Below are positions 15,548 through 22,125 of a stretch of 23,304 bases of DNA, piece after piece. The position numbers were made by a program, and so were the translations under genes. The notes below the pieces were generated by a model. It did no database searches and was not told the origin of the DNA. It was given only the letters and a program-made list of their open reading frames with translations. This DNA comes from Bacillota bacterium (GTDB lineage: Bacteria; Bacillota; Clostridia; Oscillospirales; Ruminococcaceae): assembly GCA_023460035.1 (NCBI GenBank), contig JAEWRN010000038.1:1-23304 (forward strand), written 5' to 3'. The first letter of the stretch is position 1. Every line of letters starts with the position of its first letter.

Positions 15548-16351
15548 GTGGATTTTTTACCGAAAGACACCTATAACGCCGAAGACCTTGCCCAAATCGT
15601 GCATATCCTGCGGTCGCCCGGTGGCTGCCCATGGGACAGAGAGCAAACGCACGCTTCGATCCGCATGAATTTTATTGAAGAAGCTTACGAAGCGGTAGAA
15701 GCGATTGACGCGGGTGATGCCGGCATGCTGGCAGAAGAACTGGGAGATGTTCTTTTGCAAGTGGCATTGCACGCTGAAATGGAAGCGGAGCTTGGTGTAT
15801 TTGATTTTGACGATGTCTGTGACGGCATTTGTAAAAAGCTGATATACCGCCACCCACATGTGTTTGGCGATGTACATGCAGAAACGTCCCAGCAGGTATT
15901 GAAAAACTGGGATGAGCTGAAAAAGAAAGAAAAGCACCAAAAAACGGCGGCAAGCAACCTTGAAGCTGTGCCGGTAACTTTGCCCGGTGCCATGCGGCTG
16001 GCAAAGCTGCAAAAGCGGGCGGCCGGGTATGGCTTTGGCTGGGCAGATGCAGCGCAGGCTGCAAAAACGGCAGCTACGGCAGCCGAAAGCCTTGCAGCTG
16101 CAGGCAAAGATACCGCCGAGGCACAGCAGGCGGCACAGGCGCTGCTGTTTGCCGCAATTGGCGCGGCGCGCCTTGCGGGCGTGGATGCCGAACTGGCCCT
16201 TACCCGTGCAAGCGAACAGTTTACCGCTGCAATCGGCAATGCCGAACAGGCGGCAGGTGACGGTGGGCTTGCCGCACTTTCCCCCCAGCAAAAACAACAG
16301 CTGTGGGAGGAAACCATCATGGTCCCTTTCAGGGAGAAGACGACCCCTTAA
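15548..16351 (+). CDS. mazG: Nucleoside triphosphate pyrophosphohydrolase MazG
   Basis: A 267-residue all-alpha NTP pyrophosphohydrolase that cleaves (d)NTPs, including non-canonical ones, to NMP and PPi. The first MazG domain is canonical: CPWDREQTHASIR (27-39), EEAYE (44-48) and EELGD (63-67), the four-carboxylate Mg site. The second domain keeps LQKRAAGYGFGW (154-165) and the tail LLFAAIGAARLAGVDAELALTRA, but the acidic EE(V/M)GD stretch expected before LLFA reads AQQAAQA and the preceding helix is alanine-rich, so it looks catalytically dead. GTG 15548 is the start: AGGAGG at 15532-15537 rules out ATG 15527. hup follows 30 bp later. Confidence 0.92.
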   Translation: MDFLPKDTYNAEDLAQIVHILRSPGGCPWDREQTHASIRMNFIEEAYEAVEAIDAGDAGMLAEELGDVLLQVALHAEMEAELGVFDFDDVCDGICKKLIYRHPHVFGDVHAETSQQVLKNWDELKKKEKHQKTAASNLEAVPVTLPGAMRLAKLQKRAAGYGFGWADAAQAAKTAATAAESLAAAGKDTAEAQQAAQALLFAAIGAARLAGVDAELALTRASEQFTAAIGNAEQAAGDGGLAALSPQQKQQLWEETIMVPFREKTTP

Positions 16352-16381
16352 TTCTATATTTTTTGTGGAGGTATTTTTATT

Positions 16382-16657
16382 ATGACAAAAGCAGATTTAG
16401 TTGCTAAGGTTGCTACAGATGCAAACCTGACCAAGAAGGATGCCGAGAAGGCAGTTACCGCAGTTCTCGATTCCATCACCGGCGCACTGGTGGAGGGCGA
16501 CAAAGTTGCCCTGGTTGGCTTTGGCACATTTGAGACCCGCAAACGCCCGGCACGTAAGGGCCGCAACCCCCGCACCAAAGAGGAGATCACGATCCCTGCA
16601 ACCGTAGCACCCGCATTCAAAGCTGGCAAAGCTCTGAAAGACGCTGTCGCGAAATAA
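16382..16657 (+). CDS. hup: DNA-binding protein HU
   Basis: A 91-residue HU/IHF-family histone-like protein that bends and compacts DNA as a dimer. The sequence fits HU throughout: MTKADLVAKVA start, GFGTFETRKRPARKGRNPRTKEEI (the DNA-binding beta arm with the RNP tip at about 61-64) and FKAGKALKDAV end. The SD is GGAGGT with a long spacer. Codon choice differs from its neighbours (more GTT, GCT, AAG and CTG), as expected for a very highly expressed gene. mazG-hup adjacency is typical of Clostridia. Transcription probably ends at 16807-16847. Confidence 0.96.
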   Translation: MTKADLVAKVATDANLTKKDAEKAVTAVLDSITGALVEGDKVALVGFGTFETRKRPARKGRNPRTKEEITIPATVAPAFKAGKALKDAVAK

Positions 16658-16670
16658 AATGAGCTTCATG

Positions 16671-16693
16671 GGCAGGTGTCGGTGACACCTGCC
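16671..16693 (+). terminator. Hairpin just downstream of hup
   Basis: GGCAGGTGTC pairs perfectly with GACACCTGCC (10 bp, 3-nt loop), 13 nt after the hup stop. The following TTAGCTTAT is a weak T-tract, so this may be a 3' stabiliser or partial terminator ahead of the stronger one at 16807. Confidence 0.5.
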
Positions 16694-16806
16694 TTAGCTT
16701 ATACGGTTTGGTATGCCAGCAAAGGCAATATCACTTTTGGGGGAAAGCGGTATTGCATAACAACTTTACCGGCACATCTTCACAAAAATGAGGGGCCTTT
16801 TAGGCC

Positions 16807-16847
16807 AATGCCCTGCTGCGGTTTGCGGCAGGGCATTTTTATTTTTT
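16807..16847 (+). terminator. Strong intrinsic terminator
   Basis: A 13-bp stem with one wobble (16807-16819 with 16825-16837, loop GGTTT) is followed by TTTATTTTTTT. A small extra hairpin, GGCCT-TTT-AGGCC, immediately precedes it. It lies 150 nt beyond hup and before the cysS promoter; it ends the hup transcript or an unrecognised small RNA. Confidence 0.85.
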
Positions 16848-16990
16848 TGTGGCCGTTCAATAAGCGCCCGCAACGCGGCAGCGGCAAAACCACGCGCCGC
16901 GCTGCGGTATGCCACGCCGTGGTACACGGCCCCTCACCGCACGGCCTTAGCTTAAAGTTAAAAACCGTGCGGCAAGGCGGCAAACAGGGT
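16848..16990. other. Hairpin-rich intergenic segment before the cysS promoter
   Basis: There is no gene here. Three inverted repeats follow one another: GCAGCG/CGCTGC (16878-16883 with 16900-16905), GCCGTG/CACGGC (16916-16921 with 16925-16930, 3-nt loop) and CCGCACGG/CCGTGCGG (16937-16944 with 16965-16972, 20-nt AT-rich loop). None carries a T-run. The segment may be eroded repeat DNA; I cannot assign a function. Confidence 0.4.
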
Positions 16991-17019
16991 TTGACGCGGT
17001 GCGGTAAAGCTGATATAAT
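16991..17019 (+). promoter_or_regulatory. Promoter of the T-box-cysS unit
   Basis: TTGACG (16991-16996), 17-nt spacer and TATAAT (17014-17019) with an extended -10 TG (17011-17012). This is the best sigma-A promoter in the window; the predicted start is near 17026, just before T-box stem I. Confidence 0.85.
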
Positions 17020-17025
17020 CAGCAG

Positions 17026-17377
17026 TAACAAGCAAAATGCGCGGGCGCTGCAAAGTGCCCATACCGGGTAAAGTAGCAGCCAAACGGGCCGGCAGAGAGG
17101 GCGTGTGGTGCCAAAGTGGCACCGCTGTAAGCGCGCCCCGGCAACGCGGCTGCGAAGTGCCCCCGGCAGCATGGGCAGCGAACCGGCTTTGCCGCAGTAG
17201 CTGCCTGCGGCAGCCCCCGTTACCATGGGCAGGGCAAGCAGTGTTTTGGTGCAACGGCCGCCGCAGGGCGCCGTTTTGGCAGCAAAGCAGCGGGCTGCCA
17301 AAAGTAACAAACCGAAGTGGAACCGCGGTTTTGTATCGCCTTCGCCGTGCCCTGTGGGGCAGGTGGGGGCGTTTTTT
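17026..17377 (+). ncRNA. Cysteine-specific T-box riboswitch (cysS leader)
   Basis: This RNA senses uncharged tRNA-Cys and lets RNA polymerase read into cysS. Stem I base: TGCCCAT (17056-17062) pairs with ATGGGCA (17171-17177), and CCGGG (17064-17068) with CCCGG (17162-17166). The specifier loop has AGTA (17072-17075) opposite GAA (17154-17156), capped by GCAGCC/GGCTGC; the specifier is TGC (Cys) at 17158-17160. The apical part contains AGAGAG. Stem III is TTTTGGCAGC/GCTGCCAAAA (17274-17283 with 17294-17303). Antiterminator: GAAG (17314-17317), bulge TGGAACC, GCG (17325-17327), pairing with CGC-CTTC (17337-17343). That segment is also the 5' arm of the terminator (17337-17352 with 17357-17371, then six T), so the two folds exclude each other. 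Confidence 0.93.
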
Positions 17378-17415
17378 GTGCCCGGTCTTCGGCAGCTTTG
17401 AAAGGGAATGAGAAA

Positions 17416-18810
17416 ATGGAACAGCACATGAAAATTTTTAACACAATGTCAAGGCAAAAAGAGGAGTTTATCCCGCTGAAAGAGGGCGAATACCGCATTT
17501 ATGTCTGTGGCCCGACTGTATATAATTTTATCCATGTGGGCAACGCGCGCCCGGTGTGTGTGTTCGACACACTGCGCCGCTACCTTGAATACCGCGGCAA
17601 CAACGTACTGTATGTGTCGAATATCACCGACATTGATGACAAAATCATCAAAAAGGCAAACGAAGAGCAGACGACCTATGATGTGATTGCCCACCGCTAT
17701 GAAGAGGAATATTTCGCCGACTGCCGCGGGCTAAACGTCAAACCGGCCACGGCGTACCCCCGTGCCACCGAGCACATCGACGAAATTTTGTCCATCATTG
17801 GCGACCTTGTTGAAAAGGGCTTTGCCTACGCGACGGATAACGGCGACGTGTATTTCCGTACCCGCAAAGACCCGCACTACGGCAAGCTGTCCCACCAGCC
17901 GCTTGAGGATTTGGAAAGCGGCGCGCGCATTGCGGTGGGGGATATCAAAGAGGACCCGCTGGACTTTGCGGTGTGGAAAGGCTCGAAACCGGGCGAACCT
18001 GCCTGGCCGTCACCCTATGGCATGGGGCGCCCGGGCTGGCACATTGAGTGCTCGGCCATGGCACGCCGCCACCTTGGCAACACGATTGATTTGCATTGCG
18101 GCGGTGTGGACCTTGTTTTTCCGCACCACGAAAACGAAATTGCGCAGTCAGAATGCGCCAACGGCTGCACCTTTGCACGCTATTGGATGCACAATGGCTT
18201 TTTGAATGTGGACAACCACAAGATGAGCAAAAGCCTCAACAACTTCTTCACCGTGCGCGACGTGGCGCAGCAGGTGGGGTACGAGCCCATTCGATTCTTT
18301 TTGATCAGCGGCCATTACCGCACCCCCCTCAACTACACCAAAGAGGTAATTGAGAGCTGCAAGGCCAGCTTAGAGCGGCTGTACACCTGCCGCGACAACC
18401 TTGATTTTGCCCTGCAAAACGCCACCGGCAGCAGCGAAGAGCTGGCACAGCGCACGAAGGAAGCGGAAGAAAAGTTTGTCACAGCGATGGACGATGACCT
18501 GAATACGGCGGACGCACTGGCGGCGATTTTTGATTTTGTGCGCGACATCAACACGCTGTCGGGCGACGCTTCACCAGCGGCGCTGCAGGGGGCCGCCAGC
18601 ACGTTTGACGCACTGACCGGGGTGCTGGGCCTGCTGTACAACCGAAACACAGACGATATCCCCGCAGAGGTGCACAAGCTGGCAGAGGAGCGCACCGCGG
18701 CCCGCAAGGCGAAAGACTGGGCGCGTGCCGACGCCCTGCGCGACGAGCTGGCCGCGCTGGGGTATGTGGTGGAGGATACCGCAAATGGCCCGAAGATCGT
18801 CAAAAAATAA
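17416..18810 (+). CDS. cysS: Cysteinyl-tRNA synthetase
   Basis: A 464-residue class I aminoacyl-tRNA synthetase charging tRNA-Cys. The HIGH signature is HVGN (40-43), preceded by Cys31 (CGPTVY), the first zinc ligand; the other ligands lie in HIECSAM and VFPHHENE. KMSKS is at 269-273. The C-terminal part has the DALRDEL helix typical of the family. Length is normal (E. coli 461). ATG 17416 has AAAGGGA 8 nt upstream; ATG 17428 is less well placed. Expression is controlled by the T-box leader. It reads on into rqcP, 18 bp downstream. In related genomes I would expect hup to be followed directly by rqcP, so cysS looks inserted. Confidence 0.97.
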   Translation: MEQHMKIFNTMSRQKEEFIPLKEGEYRIYVCGPTVYNFIHVGNARPVCVFDTLRRYLEYRGNNVLYVSNITDIDDKIIKKANEEQTTYDVIAHRYEEEYFADCRGLNVKPATAYPRATEHIDEILSIIGDLVEKGFAYATDNGDVYFRTRKDPHYGKLSHQPLEDLESGARIAVGDIKEDPLDFAVWKGSKPGEPAWPSPYGMGRPGWHIECSAMARRHLGNTIDLHCGGVDLVFPHHENEIAQSECANGCTFARYWMHNGFLNVDNHKMSKSLNNFFTVRDVAQQVGYEPIRFFLISGHYRTPLNYTKEVIESCKASLERLYTCRDNLDFALQNATGSSEELAQRTKEAEEKFVTAMDDDLNTADALAAIFDFVRDINTLSGDASPAALQGAASTFDALTGVLGLLYNRNTDDIPAEVHKLAEERTAARKAKDWARADALRDELAALGYVVEDTANGPKIVKK

Positions 18811-18828
18811 CAAAGACAGGAACAAGAT

Positions 18829-19083
18829 ATGAGAATTGACAAATACCTCAAGGTTTCGCGGCTGATCAAGCGCCGAACCGTGGCCAACGAAGTGGCGGAC
18901 GCCGGGCGCATCACGGTCAACGGCCGGTCGGTCAAGGCAAGCTACGCGGTGAAAGAGGGGGACATTATTGAAGTGCTGTTTGGCCAAAAGCCGGTGCGCG
19001 TCAAGGTGACCTCGGTAGACGCACCGCTTGGCAAGGATGTTGCCCGCGAAATGTATGTCATTTTAGACGGAGAAACAGAATAA
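18829..19083 (+). CDS. rqcP: S4-domain ribosome quality control protein RqcP (YabO)
   Basis: An 84-residue protein that is nearly all S4 RNA-binding domain (MRIDKYLKVSRLIKRRTVANEVADAGRI and VNGRSVKASYAVKEGDIIEV). In Bacillus, RqcP works with RqcH on stalled 50S subunits to add alanine tails to nascent chains; it is also an Hsp15 relative. A CAGGA SD precedes ATG 18829. It is co-transcribed with cysS. In spore formers yabP and yabQ follow it; here a non-coding gap with a long hairpin leads to divIC. Confidence 0.93.
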   Translation: MRIDKYLKVSRLIKRRTVANEVADAGRITVNGRSVKASYAVKEGDIIEVLFGQKPVRVKVTSVDAPLGKDVAREMYVILDGETE

Positions 19084-19090
19084 TTCGCGC

Positions 19091-19139
19091 AGATGCAGCA
19101 GCAGGGTGTCATGATTTATGGCACCCTGCCGCTGCATCT
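19091..19139 (+). repeat. Long near-perfect hairpin after rqcP
   Basis: Positions 19091-19112 pair with 19118-19139: 22 pairs with one A.C mismatch and one G.U wobble, loop GATTT. It starts 7 nt after the rqcP stop. CACAAAACG follows, so it lacks the T-run of an intrinsic terminator. It occupies the place where yabP-yabQ lie in sporulating relatives. It may be a transcript-end stabiliser, an RNase III-type processing site or a palindromic repeat. Confidence 0.8.
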
Positions 19140-19227
19140 CACAAAACGCAAAATCAAAGCAAGGCGGCAAATTTCAGCGTTTTGGCGGTAAAAGTATACC
19201 AAAACACAGAAAACTAATGGGAAACAC

Positions 19228-19257
19228 TTGCAACAACAGGGCAAATTGTTGTATAAT
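19228..19257 (+). promoter_or_regulatory. Promoter of divIC-yabR with inverted repeats
   Basis: TTGCAA (19228-19233), 18-nt spacer, TATAAT (19252-19257). CAACAA (19231-19236) and TTGTTG (19246-19251) form an inverted repeat filling the spacer, and TTGCAACAA (19228-19236) is repeated in inverse orientation at 19284-19292 downstream. These could bind a regulator; no repressor is suggested by the context. Confidence 0.65.
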
Positions 19258-19316
19258 TCCAATTAACAATAGGGGTTTGTGCCTTGTTGCAAAATCCATA
19301 CAAAGGGGGCGTTTCC

Positions 19317-19619
19317 ATGGCAAAAGCAAAAAAGGCGGCGGGGCTTAGCTTGTCCGGCTTATTGCTGCGCGTGGGGGCGGCCGCTTTAATCGTCTATCTT
19401 GCCGTCACACTGATCATCAGCCAGGTCGACATCATGGTCAAGCGGGAACAGCTTTCTACGCTGAACACCGAGTTGGCCCGGCAGACGGACCAGAACACCG
19501 AACTGGAGCGGCTGATCTCCTCTGGCGGCGAGCAGGCGTATATGGAGCGAATCGCGCGGGACCGGTTGGGCTATGCAGCCCCCGGTGAACGTATTTTCAT
19601 CGACATGTCCGGCGAATGA
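19317..19619 (+). CDS. divIC: Septum formation initiator DivIC/FtsB family
   Basis: A 100-residue bitopic membrane protein of the divisome that links FtsL and FtsQ/DivIB and promotes septal peptidoglycan synthesis. It has a short basic cytosolic end (MAKAKKAAG), one membrane helix (about 14-38), an external coiled coil (REQLSTLNTELARQTDQNTELERLI) and the family motif YMERIARDRLGYAAPGE. AAAGGGGGC about 8 nt before ATG 19317 decides the start; an upstream in-frame TTG has no SD. Its position between rqcP and the S1 gene matches the Firmicute yabO-divIC-yabR order. Confidence 0.92.
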   Translation: MAKAKKAAGLSLSGLLLRVGAAALIVYLAVTLIISQVDIMVKREQLSTLNTELARQTDQNTELERLISSGGEQAYMERIARDRLGYAAPGERIFIDMSGE

Positions 19620-19655
19620 CGGGCGTCAGAGAAAGAGAAGGGGTAATTTTAGTTC

Positions 19656-20075
19656 ATGGCAGTAGAGGTTGGGAGCATTTTAGAAGGCAAGGTCACAGGG
19701 GTCAAGAAGTTCGGCGCGTTTGTTCGCCTGCCGGACGGTAAGACCGGTATGGTACATATTTCGGAGGTGTCGAACGAGTTCATCCCCGAACTGGATACCG
19801 TTTTAAGCGAAGGCCAGGAGGTCAAGGTCAAAGTGCTCTCCATTTCACCGGAGGGCAAAATTGCACTTTCCATGAAGCGCACAGAGCCGAAGCCAAAGCC
19901 GACCCGTGCAGACGCGGGTAAGGTGTGGCAGCCGCGCAAGCACGAAGCACCGCAGGGTGAACAGAGCTTTGAAGACATGATGGCAAAGTTTAAAACCCAG
20001 AGCGAGGAGAAAATCTCCGACCTCAAGCGTGTCACCGAAGCCCGCCGCGGCGGTGGGTATTCGCGCAGAAAATAA
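19656..20075 (+). CDS. yabR: S1-domain RNA-binding protein, YabR-like
   Basis: A 139-residue protein. Residues 1-75 are one S1 OB-fold: VGSILEGKVTGVKKFGAFVRL, GMVHISEVS and GQEVKVKVLSI with KIALSMKR at the end. The remainder is polar and basic, probably disordered, ending in ARRGGGYSRRK. The family binds RNA or ribosomes; its cellular task is not established. ATG 19656 has AAGGGGT upstream with a rather long spacer. It is in one unit with divIC and is followed by a terminator. Confidence 0.9.
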   Translation: MAVEVGSILEGKVTGVKKFGAFVRLPDGKTGMVHISEVSNEFIPELDTVLSEGQEVKVKVLSISPEGKIALSMKRTEPKPKPTRADAGKVWQPRKHEAPQGEQSFEDMMAKFKTQSEEKISDLKRVTEARRGGGYSRRK

Positions 20076-20085
20076 CCAAATTCAA

Positions 20086-20113
20086 CCGGGGGCATTGCCC
20101 CCGGCTTTCTTTG
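20086..20113 (+). terminator. Terminator of divIC-yabR
   Basis: CCGGGGGC pairs perfectly with GCCCCCGG (20086-20093 with 20097-20104, loop ATT), followed by CTTTCTTTG. It starts 10 nt after the yabR stop. Confidence 0.75.
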
Positions 20114-20173
20114 TGGCCCCAAGGCAAAGTGTCTGGTTTCATAGTTTCTTGCCAGAATGCTTATAAAATATAC

Positions 20174-20238
20174 TTTTCTCTAAAAATGTTTTGTGATATA
20201 ATCATAACAGAGACTCGATAAGAGTTCTCAATAACTCT
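20174..20238 (+). promoter_or_regulatory. hpf promoter and leader hairpin
   Basis: An extended -10 (TG at 20194-20195, TATAAT 20197-20202) lies in an AT-rich tract; the -35 (TTTTCT, 20174-20179) is poor. The short leader contains AGAGTT/AACTCT (20221-20226 with 20233-20238, 6-nt loop) and an alternative pairing of GAGACTC (20210-20216) with 20222-20229. The fold may influence access to the SD at 20244-20250. Confidence 0.55.
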
Positions 20239-20256
20239 CTGCTAGGAGGTAATGTT

Positions 20257-20775
20257 ATGAAGATCACCACGACAGGCAGAAAGGTTAATCTGAAACCGGT
20301 ATTTATTGAACGTGCGGACAAGCGCATGGCAAAGCTGGACAAGTTCTTTTCAGAAGATGCCATAGCGCAGGTAACCGTAACGGTAGAGAAAGACTGGCAG
20401 ACGGTTGAATTGACGGTGCGCGACGGGGGTTTTGTTGCCCGGGCAGAAAAGAGCGCCGATAATATGGAAGAGGCGCTGGATTCCGCCGTTGAAATTTTGA
20501 CAAAGCAGATTGTAAAAAACCGCAAACGCCTTGAAACAAGGCTGCATAAAGCCGCCTTTGAAGATTATGCCGGCACACCAAACGAAGAAGAGCCCTTTGC
20601 GGTGGTGCGCGAAAAGCATTTTTATGTCAAACCGGCCAGTGTAGACGAAGCTATTTTGCAGATGAACCTGATTGGGCATTCGTTCTTCTTGTTCCGCAAC
20701 GCGGATACCGACGAGATCAATGTGGTTTATCACCGCAAAAACGGCAGCTACGGGCTGCTGATCCCGAAAGAATAA
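20257..20775 (+). CDS. hpf: Ribosome hibernation promoting factor, long form
   Basis: A 172-residue protein that inactivates ribosomes in stationary phase by forming 100S dimers. The N-terminal domain (about 1-100) is the 30S-binding HPF/YfiA fold (MKITTTGRKVNL, VEKDWQTVELTVRDGG, SAVEILTKQIVKNRKR). The C-terminal domain (about 114-172: VVREKHFYVKPASVDEAILQMNLIGHSFFLFRNADT...NVVYHRKNGSYGLL) mediates ribosome dimerisation and makes this the long form usual in Firmicutes. TAGGAGGT 6 nt before ATG 20257 is a strong SD. It is monocistronic between two terminators, with its own extended -10 promoter. Confidence 0.96.
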   Translation: MKITTTGRKVNLKPVFIERADKRMAKLDKFFSEDAIAQVTVTVEKDWQTVELTVRDGGFVARAEKSADNMEEALDSAVEILTKQIVKNRKRLETRLHKAAFEDYAGTPNEEEPFAVVREKHFYVKPASVDEAILQMNLIGHSFFLFRNADTDEINVVYHRKNGSYGLLIPKE

Positions 20776-20781
20776 AAAAGT

Positions 20782-20814
20782 AGAGGGGGCGGAGGCGTTC
20801 CGCCCTCTTTTTTT
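20782..20814 (+). terminator. Terminator of hpf
   Basis: A stem of 10 bp with a 2-nt G bulge (20782-20793 with 20799-20808, loop GGCGT) runs into a T7 tract ending at 20814. Confidence 0.85.
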
Positions 20815-20870
20815 GCCCGGCAAGCATGGCCGGCGCAGCACAGGCGCGGGTGCGCCGAAAGGATAAAAGC

Positions 20871-21980
20871 ATGAAGTATGAATTTGTTGCCCCCTGTTAT
20901 TTTGGTACCGAACGCAGCGCGGCGTTTGATTTTAAGCGCCTTGGGGCAGAAAATATTACGGTGACGGACGGACGGGTGGCCTTTACGGGCGACGAGCAGG
21001 TGCTTGCCAGTGCCAACATTGAAAGCCGCTGTGCCGAGCGCATTTTAATGCTGCTCAAACGCGCCAAAGTGACGACCTTTGACGAGCTGTTCGACAACGT
21101 GTTTTCTATTGCATGGGAGCAGCTTTTGCCCCAAAACGCCGAGTTTCCGGTTAAGGGCGCGTCACTTTCGTCCACTCTTTCCAGTGTGCCGGCCTGCCAG
21201 AGCATTGTAAAAAAAGCAATCGTGGAGCGCCTGAAAAAGGGCCACAAAACAGCGGTGCTGCCAGAGGATGGCGAGCTTTACAAAATCCGTTTTTCTATCC
21301 GCAAGGACCTGCTGGAGGTGTTTTTGGACACGAGCGGCGACGGCCTGCACAAACGCGGCTACCGTGCAAAGGCAACCGAAGCGCCAATTAAAGAGACCCT
21401 TGCCGCCACCATTGTAGACCTAGCGCGTGTGCGCGGTGACAGCCTGGTGCAGGACCCGTTCTGCGGCAGCGGCACCATCATCATTGAAGCGGCACAAAAG
21501 GCCATGAAAATGGCCCCCGGCCTGCGCCGCCGCTTTTTGGCAGAGCATTATGCCTTTGTACCGCAGCAGGTGTGGAAGATTGCGCGCGAAAAGGCGCTGG
21601 GCGAAGTAGACCGCACCTGCACATTTGAAGGTGTTGGGTTTGACGTTGACCCCCATGCGGTGGAGCTTGCCAATAAAAACGCAAAGCTTGCCGGTGTGGC
21701 CGAGCATTGCCGCTTTTTTGTGGCGGACGTTGAAAAATTTGCGCCCGCACCGCGCAGTATTGTTCTGACAAACCCACCTTATGGCGAGCGGCTGGGGGAT
21801 GTGGAAGAAGCGTCGCGGCTGGAAAGGCTGCTGGGTACCCGCCTTGCCGAAAACCCGGTCAAGGGCGCGTACATTATTACGGCCAACGCGGGGTTTGAAC
21901 AGAATTTCGGTAAAACGGCCGCCCGGCGGCGCAAGCTGTATAACGGCATGATTCCCTGCCAGCTGTACATGTATTTTTAA
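20871..21980 (+). CDS. THUMP-domain class I RNA methyltransferase, RlmL/YpsC type
   Basis: A 369-residue SAM-dependent methyltransferase of the RlmL (YpsC/YcbY N-terminal) family, which makes m2G in 23S rRNA (G2445 in E. coli). The N-terminal THUMP region (about 1-155) binds RNA. The Rossmann core has DPFCGSG (195-201) as SAM motif I, FEGVGFDVDPHAVELA as motif II and NPPYGE (301-306), the base-binding NPPY motif. ATG 20871 is chosen because AAAGGAT lies 6 nt before it; the in-frame ATG 20826 has no SD and follows the hpf terminator closely. Other THUMP methyltransferases cannot be excluded. Confidence 0.9.
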   Translation: MKYEFVAPCYFGTERSAAFDFKRLGAENITVTDGRVAFTGDEQVLASANIESRCAERILMLLKRAKVTTFDELFDNVFSIAWEQLLPQNAEFPVKGASLSSTLSSVPACQSIVKKAIVERLKKGHKTAVLPEDGELYKIRFSIRKDLLEVFLDTSGDGLHKRGYRAKATEAPIKETLAATIVDLARVRGDSLVQDPFCGSGTIIIEAAQKAMKMAPGLRRRFLAEHYAFVPQQVWKIAREKALGEVDRTCTFEGVGFDVDPHAVELANKNAKLAGVAEHCRFFVADVEKFAPAPRSIVLTNPPYGERLGDVEEASRLERLLGTRLAENPVKGAYIITANAGFEQNFGKTAARRRKLYNGMIPCQLYMYF

Positions 21981-21996
21981 AGCCAGATGCAAATCG

Positions 21997-22030
21997 CCCG
22001 CCGTGCTGCAAGCCCGGCGGGTACCTTTTG
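21997..22030 (+). terminator. Likely terminator of the methyltransferase gene
   Basis: CCCGCCG (21997-22003) pairs with CGGCGGG (22015-22021), 11-nt loop, followed by TACCTTTTG. The T-tract is short. Confidence 0.5.
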
Positions 22031-22033
22031 CGC

Positions 22034-22062
22034 TTGCCGGGTAGCAGGCGGCATGCTATACT
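22034..22062 (+). promoter_or_regulatory. Promoter of the nucleoid-associated protein gene
   Basis: TTGCCG (22034-22039), 17-nt spacer, TATACT (22057-22062) with an extended -10 TG (22054-22055). Confidence 0.7.
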
Positions 22063-22125
22063 ACAAGGGCACAATTTTGCAAATAACCGCCGCGCCCCGG
22101 TGTGCGGCAAAGGGGAGACGGCCCG

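Noticed and set aside
16676..17071. Open frame of 131 codons between hup and cysS
   Set aside because: It has no SD, crosses a strong terminator, the cysS promoter and the start of T-box stem I, and does not look like a protein.
17317..17415. N-terminal extension of cysS
   Set aside because: It would translate the T-box antiterminator and terminator; ATG 17416 has a proper SD and gives the family's normal N-terminus.
21420..21992. Minus-strand frame of 190 codons
   Set aside because: It is antisense to the RlmL-type methyltransferase, whose motifs are complete.
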